64,000 nucleotides of DNA from Rebecca billardiae RCC1528 (lineage: Eukaryota; Haptophyta), in the NCBI GenBank assembly GCA_965240325.2, contig OZ251230.1, positions 682,001 to 746,000 of the forward strand. The letters run 5' to 3'. Each line of letters begins with the position of its first letter. Position 1 is the first letter of the stretch. A program made the position numbers and the translations under genes. The notes under the pieces are model-generated. The model had not been told where the DNA came from, did not search any database, and saw only the letters and a program-made list of their open reading frames with translations. Shown here piece after piece: positions 39,911 through 51,030 of the stretch.

Positions 39911-42747
39911 TCACGTGTGCAGCAGGACGCGTCTCGTGCGAGGCACCGGGTCCGTGTCACGCATGAGCAGCTCCAGGTCCGCGTCGCTCGGGCGCGCGGC
40001 CAGAAGCGTGGCGCCGCCGAGCGGCGTGCCAAACACTGGCGTGCGCGCGCCGTCGGCGTCAGCGTGCAGCGCCGGGGCGGCTGCGGACGCGCCCCGCTGC
40101 GGCCGCGGCGTGAGCGCCTCGCCGTCGACGCTCGCGCGCGGGGTGGGCTGCTGCGCGTCCGCGCGCCGGCGCTCGGCGCGCGCGAGGTCGCCCTCCGCCT
40201 CCTCGAGCTCCGCCGCGAGCACGTGCGCCTCCACGATGGCCGCCTGCGCGGACGCGGCCGCGCGCGAGCCCTGCGCGTGCAGCTCAGCGGCCAGCTGTGA
40301 CAGCAGCTGCTGGGAGGAGGCGTGTCGCGCCTGGCCCGGCGGCGTGGGGGCGGGGCGGGCGGGCGGGCGGGCGAGCGGCGGGGAGTCGGGGAGGGGCGTC
40401 ACCGGCAGCCGAGCGCAAGCGGGTGGGCCCGTGCGCAGCCGCGCGCGGCGCGACACATCACATCAGCGGGGCGGCGCGCGCGCTCACCGCGGCCGCCTCC
40501 GCCTCCGCGTGCGAGCGCTGCAGCTGCGCGCGCAGTGCCTCGGCCTCGGCCGCGCTCGCCTGCCCCGCGGCGTGCTGCTGCGCAAGGGCCGCCTGCAGCT
40601 GTGCCTGCGCCTGCCCGAGGCTGAGCACCTCGGCTCTCAGCGCGTCACACGCGCGCGCGCTCTCCGCCGCGCGCTCGGCGCTGCGGCCCGCCTCGGCGGT
40701 GGCGGCCGCACCGTCCGCGCGCGCGCGCGACAAAGCGTCCTCGCAGCCGCGCAGCGCGCGCTCCGCCTCCTCGCGCCGCGCCTCGGCGCGCGCGACGGCG
40801 CGCTCGGCGCGGAAGCCCGGCGCGCCTCCCACCGCGCCACGCCTCGGCACCCCGTCCGCGCCGCTCGGCCGTCGGCCGCCATCCGAGCCGCCGCCCACGC
40901 TGCCGCCAGCCGGCGCGCGCGCGCGCTCAGCGCCCGACTGCTGTGGGCCGCTGTTGCCCTGCGCTGCGGAGGCGGGCGCGCTCGGCCTGGGCGCGCGCTC
41001 TGCGGCGTGCCTCGCGCGCTCCGCGTCCCGCTCGGCGCGCTCCGCCGCCACCTGCTCGGTCAGGCCCTGCGCACGCGGCGCGCAGGCGTCGAGCCGCGCG
41101 CGGGCGATGAGCGAGCGTCAGCGGCGCGCGTCAGCGGCGGCACACGGCCACAGCCGCTGCGCTGTGTGGCGCAGCCGGCGGCGGACAGCGCGGCGCGGCG
41201 CAGCGGCGCCGCGGCATGCGCGCGCGCGCGGCGCGCGCGGCGCGCGCGGTGCGCACTGGGCGCGCGAGCTCGGGCGTGCAGCGCACCTTGAGCGCTTGCA
41301 CGAGCACGCCCTTGTCCGCGCGCGCCCGCGCCGCCTCCTCCTCCGCCCTGCGCAGCCGCGCCTCCGTCCGGCTCAGCTTGGCGACGAGGGCGGAGGCGGC
41401 GTCGTGACCGTCTGCTGCCACCGCGCCGACGGTGGCGTGCGCGTACTGCGCGTCGCGCTGCAGCCGCTCGCGCTCCTTGTGCGCGGCGGCGAGCTGGCGC
41501 TCGAGCTCGGCGGCGCGCGCCTCGGCGGTAGCCTGCGCCTGCGCCGCCGCCTTCTGCCCCGCCACCGCCGCGCTGCGCTCGCGCTCGAGCACCCGCCGGT
41601 CGGCGCGCGTCGAGGCGGCCGCCGCCTCGAGCTGCGAGCGCGCGCCGTGCGCGTCCGCGCGCGCGGCCTGCAGCGCGGCGGCGTGCTCGTCGTCGGCGCG
41701 CGTGGCGGCGTGCCGCTCGTGCGCGAGGCGCCGGCTCGCGCCCGCGTGCGCGCGCTCCAGCCGCGCGATCTCCGCGCCGAGCTCCGCCTGCGCCACGGCC
41801 GCCTCCGCGTGCGCGCGCTGCGCCGCCCCTCGCTGGAAGGCCGCCTCGGCGCGCGCGGCGGAGAGCTCGGCCGCGCGCGCGTCCGCGGCGTCGTTCGCGC
41901 GCGCGAGCGCGTCGGCGAGCTGCTCGCGCGCGGCGTGCTCGTCGCGCAGGCTCTTGCGCGCCGCGAGCAGCTCGTCGCGCACCTCGCGCTCGCGCTGCTG
42001 CGCCGCGTGCTTGGGCGTCGCGGCGCGCGGCACGCCCGCGCCCGCGCCGCGCGCCGCCGGCCGCGCCGCGGGCGCGGGCTCGTAAGCGGCCGGCGTGGGC
42101 ACGGGGTCGGGGGCGGGCGCGAGGCGCGCGGCGCGGCCGGCGGGGCTCGAGCGCCGCCTGAGCTCCGCGCCCGCCTGCTGCGCGCCCGCCAGCGCGCTGC
42201 TCAGCCGCTCCACCTCCGCGCGCAGCTTGCGCCGCTCGCCGCCCGCCAGCAGCAGCGCCCTCCCCGTCGTGGCTAGCGAGCGCTCCATCGCGCGCAGCTC
42301 GGCGCAGAGCGAGGCGGTGTGCGCCTCCGCGCAGAGGAAGTCGAGCTCGGCGCGCCGCGCCATGTTGGACAGTAGGTAGCGCTGCGCGCGCGCCGCCTCG
42401 CGCCGCTCCTCCAGCTCCGCCTCGTCCGCAGAGTCGACGTCGTGCGCGCCGCCGCCGCACGAATCGACCAAAGCCGGGCGGGCAGCGCTTCGAGGCGAGG
42501 CGGCGGCGCGCGGCGAGGAGCCGACGTACCCGCTCGGTGCTGGCGCGTTGTCCACGCCCATCAGCACGGCTGCGTCGTGGCGCATGGGCGAGAGGCTGTT
42601 TGCGCGGCTCGAGATCGCGCCCACGGGCGCGCACGCCGCGAGCGCGGCCGTGTCGCGCGACGGGGACAGCGACCGCACGTACGGGGCGGCGCCCATCGGG
42701 CTCATCCGCTTCGATGCGGCGCCGGTGCCGGTGACGGCGAGGAGCAT
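39911..42747 (-). CDS. Long coiled-coil protein
   Basis: Three exons, 42747..41287, 41066..40488 and 40309..39911, encode 812 residues. After a 120-residue Ser/Pro/Ala-rich head with SP motifs (RMSPMG, RSLSPSRD, NSLSPMRHD), almost everything to about residue 600 is Ala/Arg/Glu-rich heptad coiled coil (VRDELLAARKSLRDEHAARE, ERQLAAAHKERERLQRDAQY). A low-complexity break follows (near 40980-40850), then more coiled coil and a short Pro/Thr tail. Introns of 220 and 178 bp are both phase 0; the second has a GTGAGC donor. No family is recognised. Such proteins often serve in centrosome, spindle or basal-body structures. It shares a 188-bp promoter with the CENP-C-like gene. Confidence 0.75.
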
Positions 42748-42935
42748 CGCGCCTGCTCTGTACGCGCGAGACGAGCGCTCACAAGCCGCTCAGCTCAGTC
42801 GCCTTGGGCGGCGTCCGCCATTGCCGCTGTTTAGCCGGTTTGAACTCCCAAAGTCCGGAAGCCACGAACGAGCGAGTCCGGTAGCGGCGGATTTGAATGG
42901 GCCTTGGTTTTTGGGTTGACTCTCCGCTCTCCGCC
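42748..42935. promoter_or_regulatory. Shared divergent promoter, coiled-coil / CENP-C-like genes
   Basis: 188 bp lie between the two ATGs. GC drops near the CENP-C side (tttgaatgggccttggtttttggg). No canonical TATA box or E2F core is visible. Confidence 0.45.
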
Positions 42936-44886
42936 ATGGCGCTGCCGGCGGTGGAGTCGCGGCGGTCCCACGTCGTGCGCCGCAAGGTGCGCCGGAGGCA
43001 TGCGCGGCCACGCGTGCCGTAGCGCATGCCGAGACGCGTGCTCAATCGCGCCCCGCCGCCGTGCCGCCTGCCGCGCGCGCTCCGCAGGGCACCGGCCGCG
43101 AGACGACGCGGCGGCCGATCGTGTTTGCGTCGCGCTTCAGCAAGCGCGTGCTGCCGGCTGGCCCGCAGGATGAGTACGGCATGGACGACCTCGACGCGTT
43201 CTGGAAGGACGACTGTCCCGATGCGCCGGATGCCAAGCCCGCCGCCAGCCCGCCGCTGCCCGCGGGCGCCGCTGCCAGCCTCGCGACGGCGGCGAGCACG
43301 CCGGCGCTCGCCGCCGGCGTCGAGCCGAGCCCGATGCTGAAGAAGCCGCCTGGCGGCCTCCTCCTCGCCCGCACGCCCGTGGCCAAGCCGCCTGAGGACG
43401 CTGCGCCCGCGCTGCCCGCGCCGACCAGCGGCGGCAGCTCCGGCCGCCGCCTGTCCGCGCGGCAGGCCGCTCGCAGGTCGCCGCGCGAGGAGAGCGCAGA
43501 GGACCCCGACGTGCCGCACCGGCCTCCGGGCGGCTACCTGCTGGCGCGCACGCCGGTGCACAAGCCAGACGACGCGGCTGCTGCTACCGAGCGCGCCGCG
43601 CTCGACGCGGGCGCCAGCGCCGTCGCGCAGATGCTCGACTCCGCCGCGGACGAGGCCGACGGCGGCGCGCCCGAAGCCGAGCCTTCCGTGCACGGCGGCG
43701 CGAGCGAGGCTGGCGATGAGCCCGAGGGCGCAGACGCTGGCGCGCACGTGGACGGGCTTGAGGAGGACGCGATGGACGCAGCAGCCGACGTTGACGCCGG
43801 GCGCGAGGACGAGCACGGCGGCTTCGACGACGCCGCCTCGAGCGACCGCGACGACGACAGCCACGAGGAGGGCGACGCGGCGGACGAGGACGAGGACGAC
43901 GACGACGACGACGATGATGGCGAGTTTGGCGCTGGCACGCTGGAGGACGCCGAGGCTGCGCTCGACGAGAGCGAGCCCACGCTCATCGGCGAGAGCGCCA
44001 AGCCGCCGCACCGCATGTCCGTCGACGCGGCCGAGGCGGCCAAGGCCAAGCGCAAGGCGGACCGCAAGAGGCGGCGCGGCCCGGACGCGTCGTGCATCCA
44101 CCCGTCGCTGGAGGAGCTCGAGCGACGCGCGCGCGAGCGTGCGGACGAGGACCACGGGCTGCGGCGCACGCGGCGGAAGCGGATGTCGCCGCTCAAGTTC
44201 TGGAAGAACGAGCGGCCGGTCTACGGCCGGCGGCAGTCGGTGCGCGCGCCGCGCCGCCCCCGTCGCGCGCGCGCCGCCGCGTGCGCCCATGTCCCCGCGC
44301 TCAGCGCGTCGGCTCCGTCCCGCGGTGCGCGCGCGCCTCTCTCTGCGCCGCGCGGCTCCGTGCGCAGGCCAAGTTTGCCGCCATCGTCGACGTGCTCAAG
44401 AGCGACGTGGCCGAGCCGCCGCCGCCCTCGCTGGCGGTCGAGCGCGCGCGCACCGCGCCGAGCGCGCACCCCAAGGGCAGCGCGAAGCCCGCCAAGCCCG
44501 CGCCTTCCGCGGCCTCCAAGCAGGCGGGCAAGCGCGGTGCGGCCGGCGGCGGCGCGGCTGCCACGGCGAGCGGCAGCGCTGCCGGGCCGTCCGCGCCGAG
44601 CGCCGCCGCGGAGCCGAAGAAGATGAGCGGCTTCATGGTCTTCGCGAACGAGCAGCGCCCGATCATCAAGGCTGCAGAGCCGTCCATCCCCTTCGGCGAG
44701 CTGGGGAAGCGCATCGGCGAGCGCTGGCGCGCGCTGGCGGACGCGGAGCGCGCAGAGTACACGCAGCGCGGCGCGGGCAGCGCGCCCGCGCCGCCCAAGG
44801 CGGGCACGGCGCACTCCGCGACGCCAGACGGGTCGGAGGGCGAGGAGGAGGAGCTGCCGCTCGCCAAGCGCGTGGCGCTGCGTTGA
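42936..44886 (+). CDS. CENPC: CENP-C-motif protein with C-terminal HMG box
   Basis: Three exons, 42936..42986, 43088..44239 and 44368..44886, encode 573 residues. The N-terminus has basic and acidic patches (DEYGMDDLDAFWKDD) and two copies of a PGG-LLARTPV-KP motif (GGLLLARTPVAKP; GGYLLARTPVHKP). A long acidic stretch follows. Near residue 375-398 lies RRTRRKRMSPLKFWKNERPV, a close match to the CENP-C motif (RR-x-R-x(4)-P-x-x-[FYW]-W) that binds the CENP-A nucleosome. Instead of the dimerising cupin domain expected at the C-terminus, residues about 482-535 form an HMG box (KKMSGFMVFANEQRPIIKAA, then GELGKRIGERWRALADAERA). Introns of 101 and 128 bp, both phase 0, have GTGCGC donors and CGCAG acceptors. 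I infer an inner-kinetochore DNA-binding protein. Confidence 0.75.
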
Positions 44887-46215
44887 GGTGCACGCGGTCG
44901 TCGCACACCGGGCGACGGTCCGCTGAGCACGGTGCGCGCGCGCGCCTGCGCGTGCTGTGCGCTCGCACCCATCCTGCCTGCTCCCTCTGCCTGCGTGCTG
45001 GGTGTGTGTGCCCGCGCAGCTGAGGATGCCGCCACGCGCCGCGCGCCTGCGCAGGGCCAGCGTCATGCCGATCCCGCCAGCCGAGCGCGCCGGATGGCTG
45101 CTCGGTTCGGCCCCGTCCCCGCCGTGGGTGAGATCGCGCTTATCTATTCGAGCTGCTCAGCTCCTGCCAAGTGTCGCTCGCGGACGCTCTCCTCGTCGCG
45201 CTCGTTTGGCGACGCATTCGGCATTGCACCTCCTCATGAGTCATGCTGGACGTGGCTGCGTCGGGTGTCGCCGCAAACCCCGGCGCTCGGGTAGTGTCAG
45301 TGCCAGGAGTGTCATCAGACAGCTCGCCGCTTTAGTTAGCGCTTACTAGTTATTATACTGCCGCGCCGTTACTTCGCGTACAGACTACAGTCACGTCGCT
45401 ACTCACTGGACAACGCCAAGGTTGCTGGCGCCATCCGCCCATCGCCATCGGACAAAATGTCAAATAGCGGGCGCGGCTAGCTAATCGTCGGCGTCGTCAT
45501 CATATGATCGTATAGTCATCAATCGTCATATCATCATCATATATATCATATCGTCTGAGCACAAACTACAGGGTCTCCAACATTAAACTGGACACTTTGG
45601 GCAGCAGCTCAGCGTACGGCCTGTGGCTGCCTCGCGCGGGGTCAGGAGCGGCCAGCTCGGCTCGTGTGCACCCCACTAGGTCTGTCTGCGACCGCGCATA
45701 GCCGGGCAGCCCGCGTGGAGCACCCCTCTGGGTCATGCGGACAGTCGGCACAAGGCTGGTCGTGAGGGCCGTGAAGCAGCAGTGTGGCTTCTGCGCATGT
45801 CTGTAGCCAGCAAGCCCGCTCAAGGCCGCGCAGATATTATTACGTGGCATGGTCGATGACTATGCGGCATGCGCTCGACAGCCCTGGGCAAGCCCGGACG
45901 TAGCGCTACACCAGGAGTATATACGGCCCGATCGGACCAGCCTACCAGAACTTTGCGCACCTCGCTTGCACAGCTGCTGCACAGCCCATCGATCGGCTCT
46001 GGCCGTGCAGGCAAGGGCTACAGTCGGCGCCACTACCCGCAGCGAACGCTGGAGACCCACCAGTGCGCGCACCAACCCGCCCGCCGCCAAATGCAACCGG
46101 GTGGAATTCCCATTTTCTGGCGCACTTCCGCACTGGGGAGGCGGAAAAGCGTCATTTAATACGCGAATAAGGAATAAATATAATAAAGGGAATAAAGCGC
46201 ACGCAGTGCGAAGAA
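44887..46215. other. Intergenic, no gene recognised
   Basis: Lower GC between 45300 and 45560, with TA-rich runs (atcatcatatatatcatatcgt). Open frames here lack domains and consistent composition. Confidence 0.5.
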
Positions 46216-47430
46216 TCAAGAAATTTTTCCGGCTGTATCCGCGTAGTTATTATGCGAAGCACCCGATCTGCTGCGAGGCGGCCTGCTTGCGCACGCGGCG
46301 TCCCGAGCACCCTCGGGGCTCAGCTGCGGCTCGGCCTGCGCACGCTTAGCAAGCTCGCGTGCGGCCTGCACCTTGCCCGCCGCCTCGACTCTCGAGCAAG
46401 AGGATCGACGTATGAGTGAGCGTGTGCCGCCGAGCTGCTGTCCGGCAGCCACCCGCGACTGCAGCCGCTGGCCGCGGTGCCTGGCCTCGGCGCGGCCCCA
46501 CAGGCTCAGCGCTGTGAGCTCCTCCTCCTTCTGCGCTCCTCCTCCAGGCGTTTGGGCCGCCGCCGCCTTGGCCGCCTCGTCCTCGTCGATCAGCTGAACG
46601 GCGGGAGTGATGTCTCTGCTCAGCTGAGTGTGACGTGACAAGCGAGGCGACGAGCGACGGCAGCCCGGTGACCAAGCCGATGAGCTCATCGTACGAGCCG
46701 TCACGCGTGCGCTCGTGCCGTGTCTGAGCTGGCTCGCGCTCGTACGTCGACCAGGCTTTGCTCGGACTGAACGCGTCTGCTCTGGCGTCCTTGCGTGTGC
46801 GCTTGGACGGCCGCGGGCCGTCATCTGGTCCGACCGCGCGCAGCTCGATCTCGGAAGCGTTGAGCTGCTCCGCGGTTGACTCGCCCTCTGCCTCAGGCTC
46901 GACCACGGCAGCAGGCCCCGCAGCAGCCGCCAGATAGCATCGGCAGGGGCCCCTGCGCCACCCGCCGCCGTCCGCACATCGGCCAGCTTGCCGCACACGC
47001 GCTGGACCACGGCCTCGCCGCGCTTGACGCGGATGTGGTGCCAGGTCGTCGTGCCAATTGCTTGGCTATCGACAACGGGCACGGGCACCTCGATCACGAC
47101 AACGCCTGTCGCGTAGGCTGTGTAGCGATGTCCGTCCACGACTCCGTCGTGGGTGGACGGCGCACGCCATCGCGGCCGTGGGCGCAAGTGTCTCGTGAAT
47201 CATTGTTTTTTTATTATTCACTAATTCTCCAGCCGCTACATCGAACTCGACAACGGTTGCTTTTACACCCGCGATCTTTTGACTGTGCAAATGGGGCGCC
47301 GCCCCATGCTCAAATCCGAAGAGAACGAAGATGTAAAAGTGTCTGGTCCCTAGATACTGTGCTGTCCGGGTCCCGGTCCGGTCAGATCTGAGCAGCCGGA
47401 TTTTCCGCCCGGACAGGCCAGAAAATGGGA
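46216..47430 (-). pseudogene. Decayed or unresolved minus-strand gene, family unknown
   Basis: Protein-like sequence moves between three minus-strand frames. From 47430 to about 47230 one frame reads HFYIFVLFGFEHGAAPHLHS and then a valine-rich strand. From about 47170 to 46920 a second reads THDGVVDGHRYTAYATGVVV. From about 46915 to 46640 a third is acidic, with a nuclear-localisation-like RPSKRTRKDAR. From about 46630 to 46400 the second frame resumes (ITPAVQLIDEDEAAKAAAA). I cannot find GT-AG introns of the usual type that would join them, so frameshifts in a pseudogene are the simplest reading; an unusual multi-intron gene is possible. The 5' part overlaps a 200-bp sequence duplicated at 52074. 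No domain is recognised. Confidence 0.35.
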
Positions 47431-47439
47431 TTTTCACCC
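47238..47439 (+). repeat. Dispersed repeat, copy 1
   Basis: About 202 bp starting tacatcgaactcgacaacgg and ending near ttttcaccc; copy 2 is at 52074-52297 in the same orientation. The copies differ by a few small insertions (for example taa, ctat, atcacc) and few substitutions. Both sit at the edge of low-GC DNA. Confidence 0.9.
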
Positions 47440-47639
47440 AACCGTGCGCCAGATACGAATTTTAGCAGGCATGCCACCCGCGGGGGCTCCGTGGACCTGT
47501 TCAGAGCCAACCGCTAGTCGGTTGAGCTGTACATCCAAGCCAGCCCTGGCCACACGCTGAGCGCGCCGCTCGCTGCACCCACACCCTGTCGTCATCCGAG
47601 GAGTAAGGTCCATGGCGCACATGTGAGCCTCTGGCCCAT

Positions 47640-48982
47640 CTCATCGTTAGCAGCCGTAGTCAGCAAAAATCAGTGTCCGAACAATTGTTGGGGACCCTGT
47701 ACTATGCACAATAAATTATTTGCGCCATAATAAGCCATTCCGCATTCGGGCATTCGGTAGTATAGCAGTTACGTTTATATATATATAAATTTTAATTATT
47801 ATTTAATTTTAAGTCATATAATATATATACGTGAATAAGCAGACTACTACTACTATATTTACAATGGCGTCATAATTCATAAACGTGCATGTTCGTTAGT
47901 ATGTAGAGAGTATATTTCGGACGCATTCTATGTCATATGACATATGCATCTATTCTGATCTAACTATGTGCATTTCAGTCGTGCTAATATAGGCACTGCT
48001 AATGTCAATGTGCATGCATGTCTGCTGCACTCTGAGTCTGACTAGTCTCGGAGGCACTGAGTCACTGACTGAGCCTTCGCGTACACGTACAGTATTATTT
48101 CAGTTTTTGAAATCCGATTCGCATGCCGAGCTGGCTGAGCACAGTTTATGGGAAGGGCTCGGGAGTAGCTACTGTAATCTCGCCTGCCTGAGCTGTGTGC
48201 GTCTCTTATTCTTAGTAAACTGTAGTAGGGCCCCAGTTGAAGTTCTATAAAACATATTTCGAGTTTTGGCATGCCGCGTATAGCCTACTTCAGGGCGCCG
48301 GGGAGTGGGGACGCTGCGCACGCGCGGTGACTTCCGTAGGGCCCCAAGCAGACTGTTCCAGCGACATACACAGGCCAAGCCCATATCGCTGACCTCGGTG
48401 TGGTTAGTAGCGTACGCTGAGAGCGTTCCCTGCCGTCATGGGGCCATGTACATCTCGCCCGAATGCTGCCCGCCGTGGCTTCTGTGGCCCCACGGGCTGC
48501 CCAAGGAGTGCCGCCGACATCCGCGAGTAGGTGCACACCCCCAAAACAGCCTCGGCGCACAGTTCAAACGGCTAGGCGCGCGTGTGCACGTCCGCCCCCG
48601 TACGCCCTGACCATCTGGGCGGCCAGTGGCGCACATACCATGCAGCGCATCCACCGCGTCTGCAGCTCGCCAGCCGACCCGCACGTGTGCAGGCTGGTCC
48701 ACGGCTGGAGCGTGAGGAGAGACACGACGGGCTCATCAGAGGGCGGGCCAGGAGGCCGAAGCACGTGCTTTGACCACCCGGCATGCGCTCCGGACCGTGC
48801 CGTACGCGGTCGGCGTGCACGAGCCTCGAACCGGCGCGCGCAAGCGGCAGCCATGGCTGTTACGTCGCAGTCCCGCCGGTCCAGGCGATTTCCTGCTGCC
48901 GTGCCACCTTCCGGCTCTGAACGAGTACGGTACTGTCACTGTAACGATGACGACGATTCATGATTGCGCATCGCGGCCGCCC
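47640..48982. other. Low-GC stretch and intergenic DNA
   Basis: 47640-48170 is the most AT-rich non-microsatellite part of the window, with short (TA)n runs. One copy of the dispersed intron-end-like repeat lies at 48181-48225. Two similar short strings with tagggcccca occur near 48230 and 48338. No gene is recognised. Confidence 0.5.
48181..48225 (+). repeat. Dispersed intron-end-like repeat, plus-strand copy
   Basis: Matches the copies at 16897-16980 and 18193-18228 essentially base for base across cgcctgcctgagctgtgtgc and the following gtctcttattcttag, plus the trailing taaactgta, although more than 30 kb away. The bases just before it are actgtaatct, so actgta also precedes the repeat, which could be a target duplication. 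Confidence 0.85.
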
Positions 48983-50806
48983 ATGGCTGCCGCAAGGCGC
49001 ATGTTGCTCTTCATCTCCACGTTGGTGACTGCATCCGCCGTGGAGGTCGGCCTCGATACCGTCACCGCTTGGCCCCAGCCTTTCCCCACGAACGCAACAC
49101 TCGCAGGTGGCGCCCCGCCGCTGTACGACCCGAAGCGTCGGCACCGCCTGTTTGCACTCGTCCTGCACGGTCGGGTTGGTATGCTGCTTGGCCCGTCACA
49201 CTTCGTGTCGGACGCGTGCCTGCCGTCCAAGCTCGCCCTCACCGTCGCCTCGGCGTCGCACATGGAGCACGCCGTGCGTGCCAACGCGCACGAAGGCGGC
49301 GTGGACGTGTTCATCCACTCATGGAACTACGGCCTCGCCACGGCGTTCATCGACAGCCTGTACGGCGACGCACTCGTCGCGAGTGTGCACGAGCCGACAG
49401 AGCACGTGGACGCGGGTGCATCGCAGGCGCTCTCCCTCGGCCGTGGCGTGCTGCTCGTCCGCGCGCACGAGCGCGCGCGCGGGTCAGCGTACGCGCTCGT
49501 GCTCGCCGCGCGCATCGACCTGGTCTTTGCCGCGCCCGTGCCCGTGCGCGCGCTCGCGCCTGATGCCATCTGGCTGCCGATGGAGTGCTGCATGCGCTGG
49601 CCGAGGGACGAGCTCCAGCGCCGCACGGCGGAGCAGGCGTGCGGCCACAGGTGGGGCCGCGTCGTCGGGCCGTGCCTCGTCTCCACCTACGCAAAGGGCA
49701 CGCGAGATGCAGCGACCGATCTTTCGTACTTTGTCCTCGACTGGTGGGTTGCGGCGGACTCGGGCACGCTGCAGACGTGGCTGGATATCGGCGAGCACTG
49801 GGCATCGTACAAGTGCCAGCTCCAGGCGCGTGGCATCGAGAATCGGATGGGCCACTACGTGTGGTCTGTGCACATCCACGACGCGCTCAACGCGACCGCG
49901 CGCGTGCGCTTCACTCACCGCGTGCCCACTGACTTGGCGCGCAAGGTGCTGCAGTTCGGCTATGTGGTGCCGCCCCGCTGCATGGCGATCCGAGGGGACC
50001 CACTCGCGCGAACGGGCAGCGAGCTCGTTCGCGAGCTCGCCGCAAAGACGGATCAAGAGCTCGCCGCGCTTCTGGGGCTGCCCGACACCACGTTTGCCCG
50101 GATGGCGACTATGTGCCCGCTGCTGCCCGCCATCGCCGAGGCGCTGAGGCCAGGGCACGCGCCGCCCGTGTGCTGCGATAACAGGCGGCGGGACCTGTGC
50201 ACGCTTGAAGGGCTGCCTCCGCTGCCGAATGCCACGGCATGCACGCAGAAGGCGTCGGAGCGCGTGCTCGCTTTCGTGCCGAGCAAAGCGAGAGGGAACA
50301 TGTCAGAAAACGACCAGCTCGCCCGCGCGGCACGCTCGCGTGACGATGAGGCTCGTGAGGCTTGGATCCGCACGGCGCGGCGCAGGGGAGGCATGTCCGT
50401 TTCGGATGCGTTCTGGCGTGGGCGGGCAGCCATGGATGCGCTCCGCGGAGAAGTGAACACCACCGATCCTAGCCATCCCGCTTTGGCGCGCCGACTCGCC
50501 CCTCTGCTCCGCTTCAACGCCACGTGTGCAGCTGTGAGCGGCCGTGGTGACGCCGAGGCAGGGATGCCACCGCCATACGAGGCGGGCGACCTCACACAGG
50601 GAACAGCGCGCTGCACGATGCAGCCGCGCGATCGCGCGGCTATTGTCGTGGCTGCAAGGAAGAGGGAAATGGCGGCGAACAAGGCGGCACGAATTGCTGC
50701 GAAAAAGAGGAACAGGGAAAAGGCAGCGATCATCCAGGCAAGGAAGAGTCTGAAGAAGGCGGCGACGAGGCGCAGCGAAGGCTGCCAAGGTGACTGCTAT
50801 CAATGA
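48983..50806 (+). CDS. Secreted or Golgi protein, glycosyltransferase-like, unknown
   Basis: 607 residues from the ATG at 48983 (an in-frame ATG at 48947 also exists). The N-terminus MAAARRMLLFISTLVTASAV is a signal peptide or short anchor. Residues about 35-330 form a compact domain with motifs such as LFALVLHGRVGML, GGVDVFIHSWNYGL and AYALVLAARIDLVF. A peptide-like FIHSWN followed by a later R-x-D segment occurs in algal and giant-virus proteins annotated as putative glycosyltransferases, so sugar transfer is possible but not shown. Several Cys residues (for example CCMRWP, CCDNRRRDLC) and N-x-T sites fit a luminal location. The last 60 residues are a Lys/Arg/Ala helix. It is single-exon. 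Confidence 0.65.
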   Translation: MAAARRMLLFISTLVTASAVEVGLDTVTAWPQPFPTNATLAGGAPPLYDPKRRHRLFALVLHGRVGMLLGPSHFVSDACLPSKLALTVASASHMEHAVRANAHEGGVDVFIHSWNYGLATAFIDSLYGDALVASVHEPTEHVDAGASQALSLGRGVLLVRAHERARGSAYALVLAARIDLVFAAPVPVRALAPDAIWLPMECCMRWPRDELQRRTAEQACGHRWGRVVGPCLVSTYAKGTRDAATDLSYFVLDWWVAADSGTLQTWLDIGEHWASYKCQLQARGIENRMGHYVWSVHIHDALNATARVRFTHRVPTDLARKVLQFGYVVPPRCMAIRGDPLARTGSELVRELAAKTDQELAALLGLPDTTFARMATMCPLLPAIAEALRPGHAPPVCCDNRRRDLCTLEGLPPLPNATACTQKASERVLAFVPSKARGNMSENDQLARAARSRDDEAREAWIRTARRRGGMSVSDAFWRGRAAMDALRGEVNTTDPSHPALARRLAPLLRFNATCAAVSGRGDAEAGMPPPYEAGDLTQGTARCTMQPRDRAAIVVAARKREMAANKAARIAAKKRNREKAAIIQARKSLKKAATRRSEGCQGDCYQ

Positions 50807-51030
50807 TGAATATTGTAACTTTGAAACTCGATCGTCGGTACGGCGCCTGTGGGAGTGTGGCGCGGTCGGACCGGCGGTCCGAGGTGCGACTGGCAAGATG
50901 AAGACAGCCAGCTTCAAACAATAAATAAACAATAATAAATAAGGGCGCATCTGGCCTGACGATGGCTGATGAATTGATGACGATCGATGAGTATATATAG
51001 GTGGACCTCACCCTCAAGAAGATCGCCAAG

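Noticed and set aside
45849-46349. Plus-strand 166-codon frame
   Set aside because: Mixed composition, no domain, and it crosses AT-rich non-coding-looking sequence.
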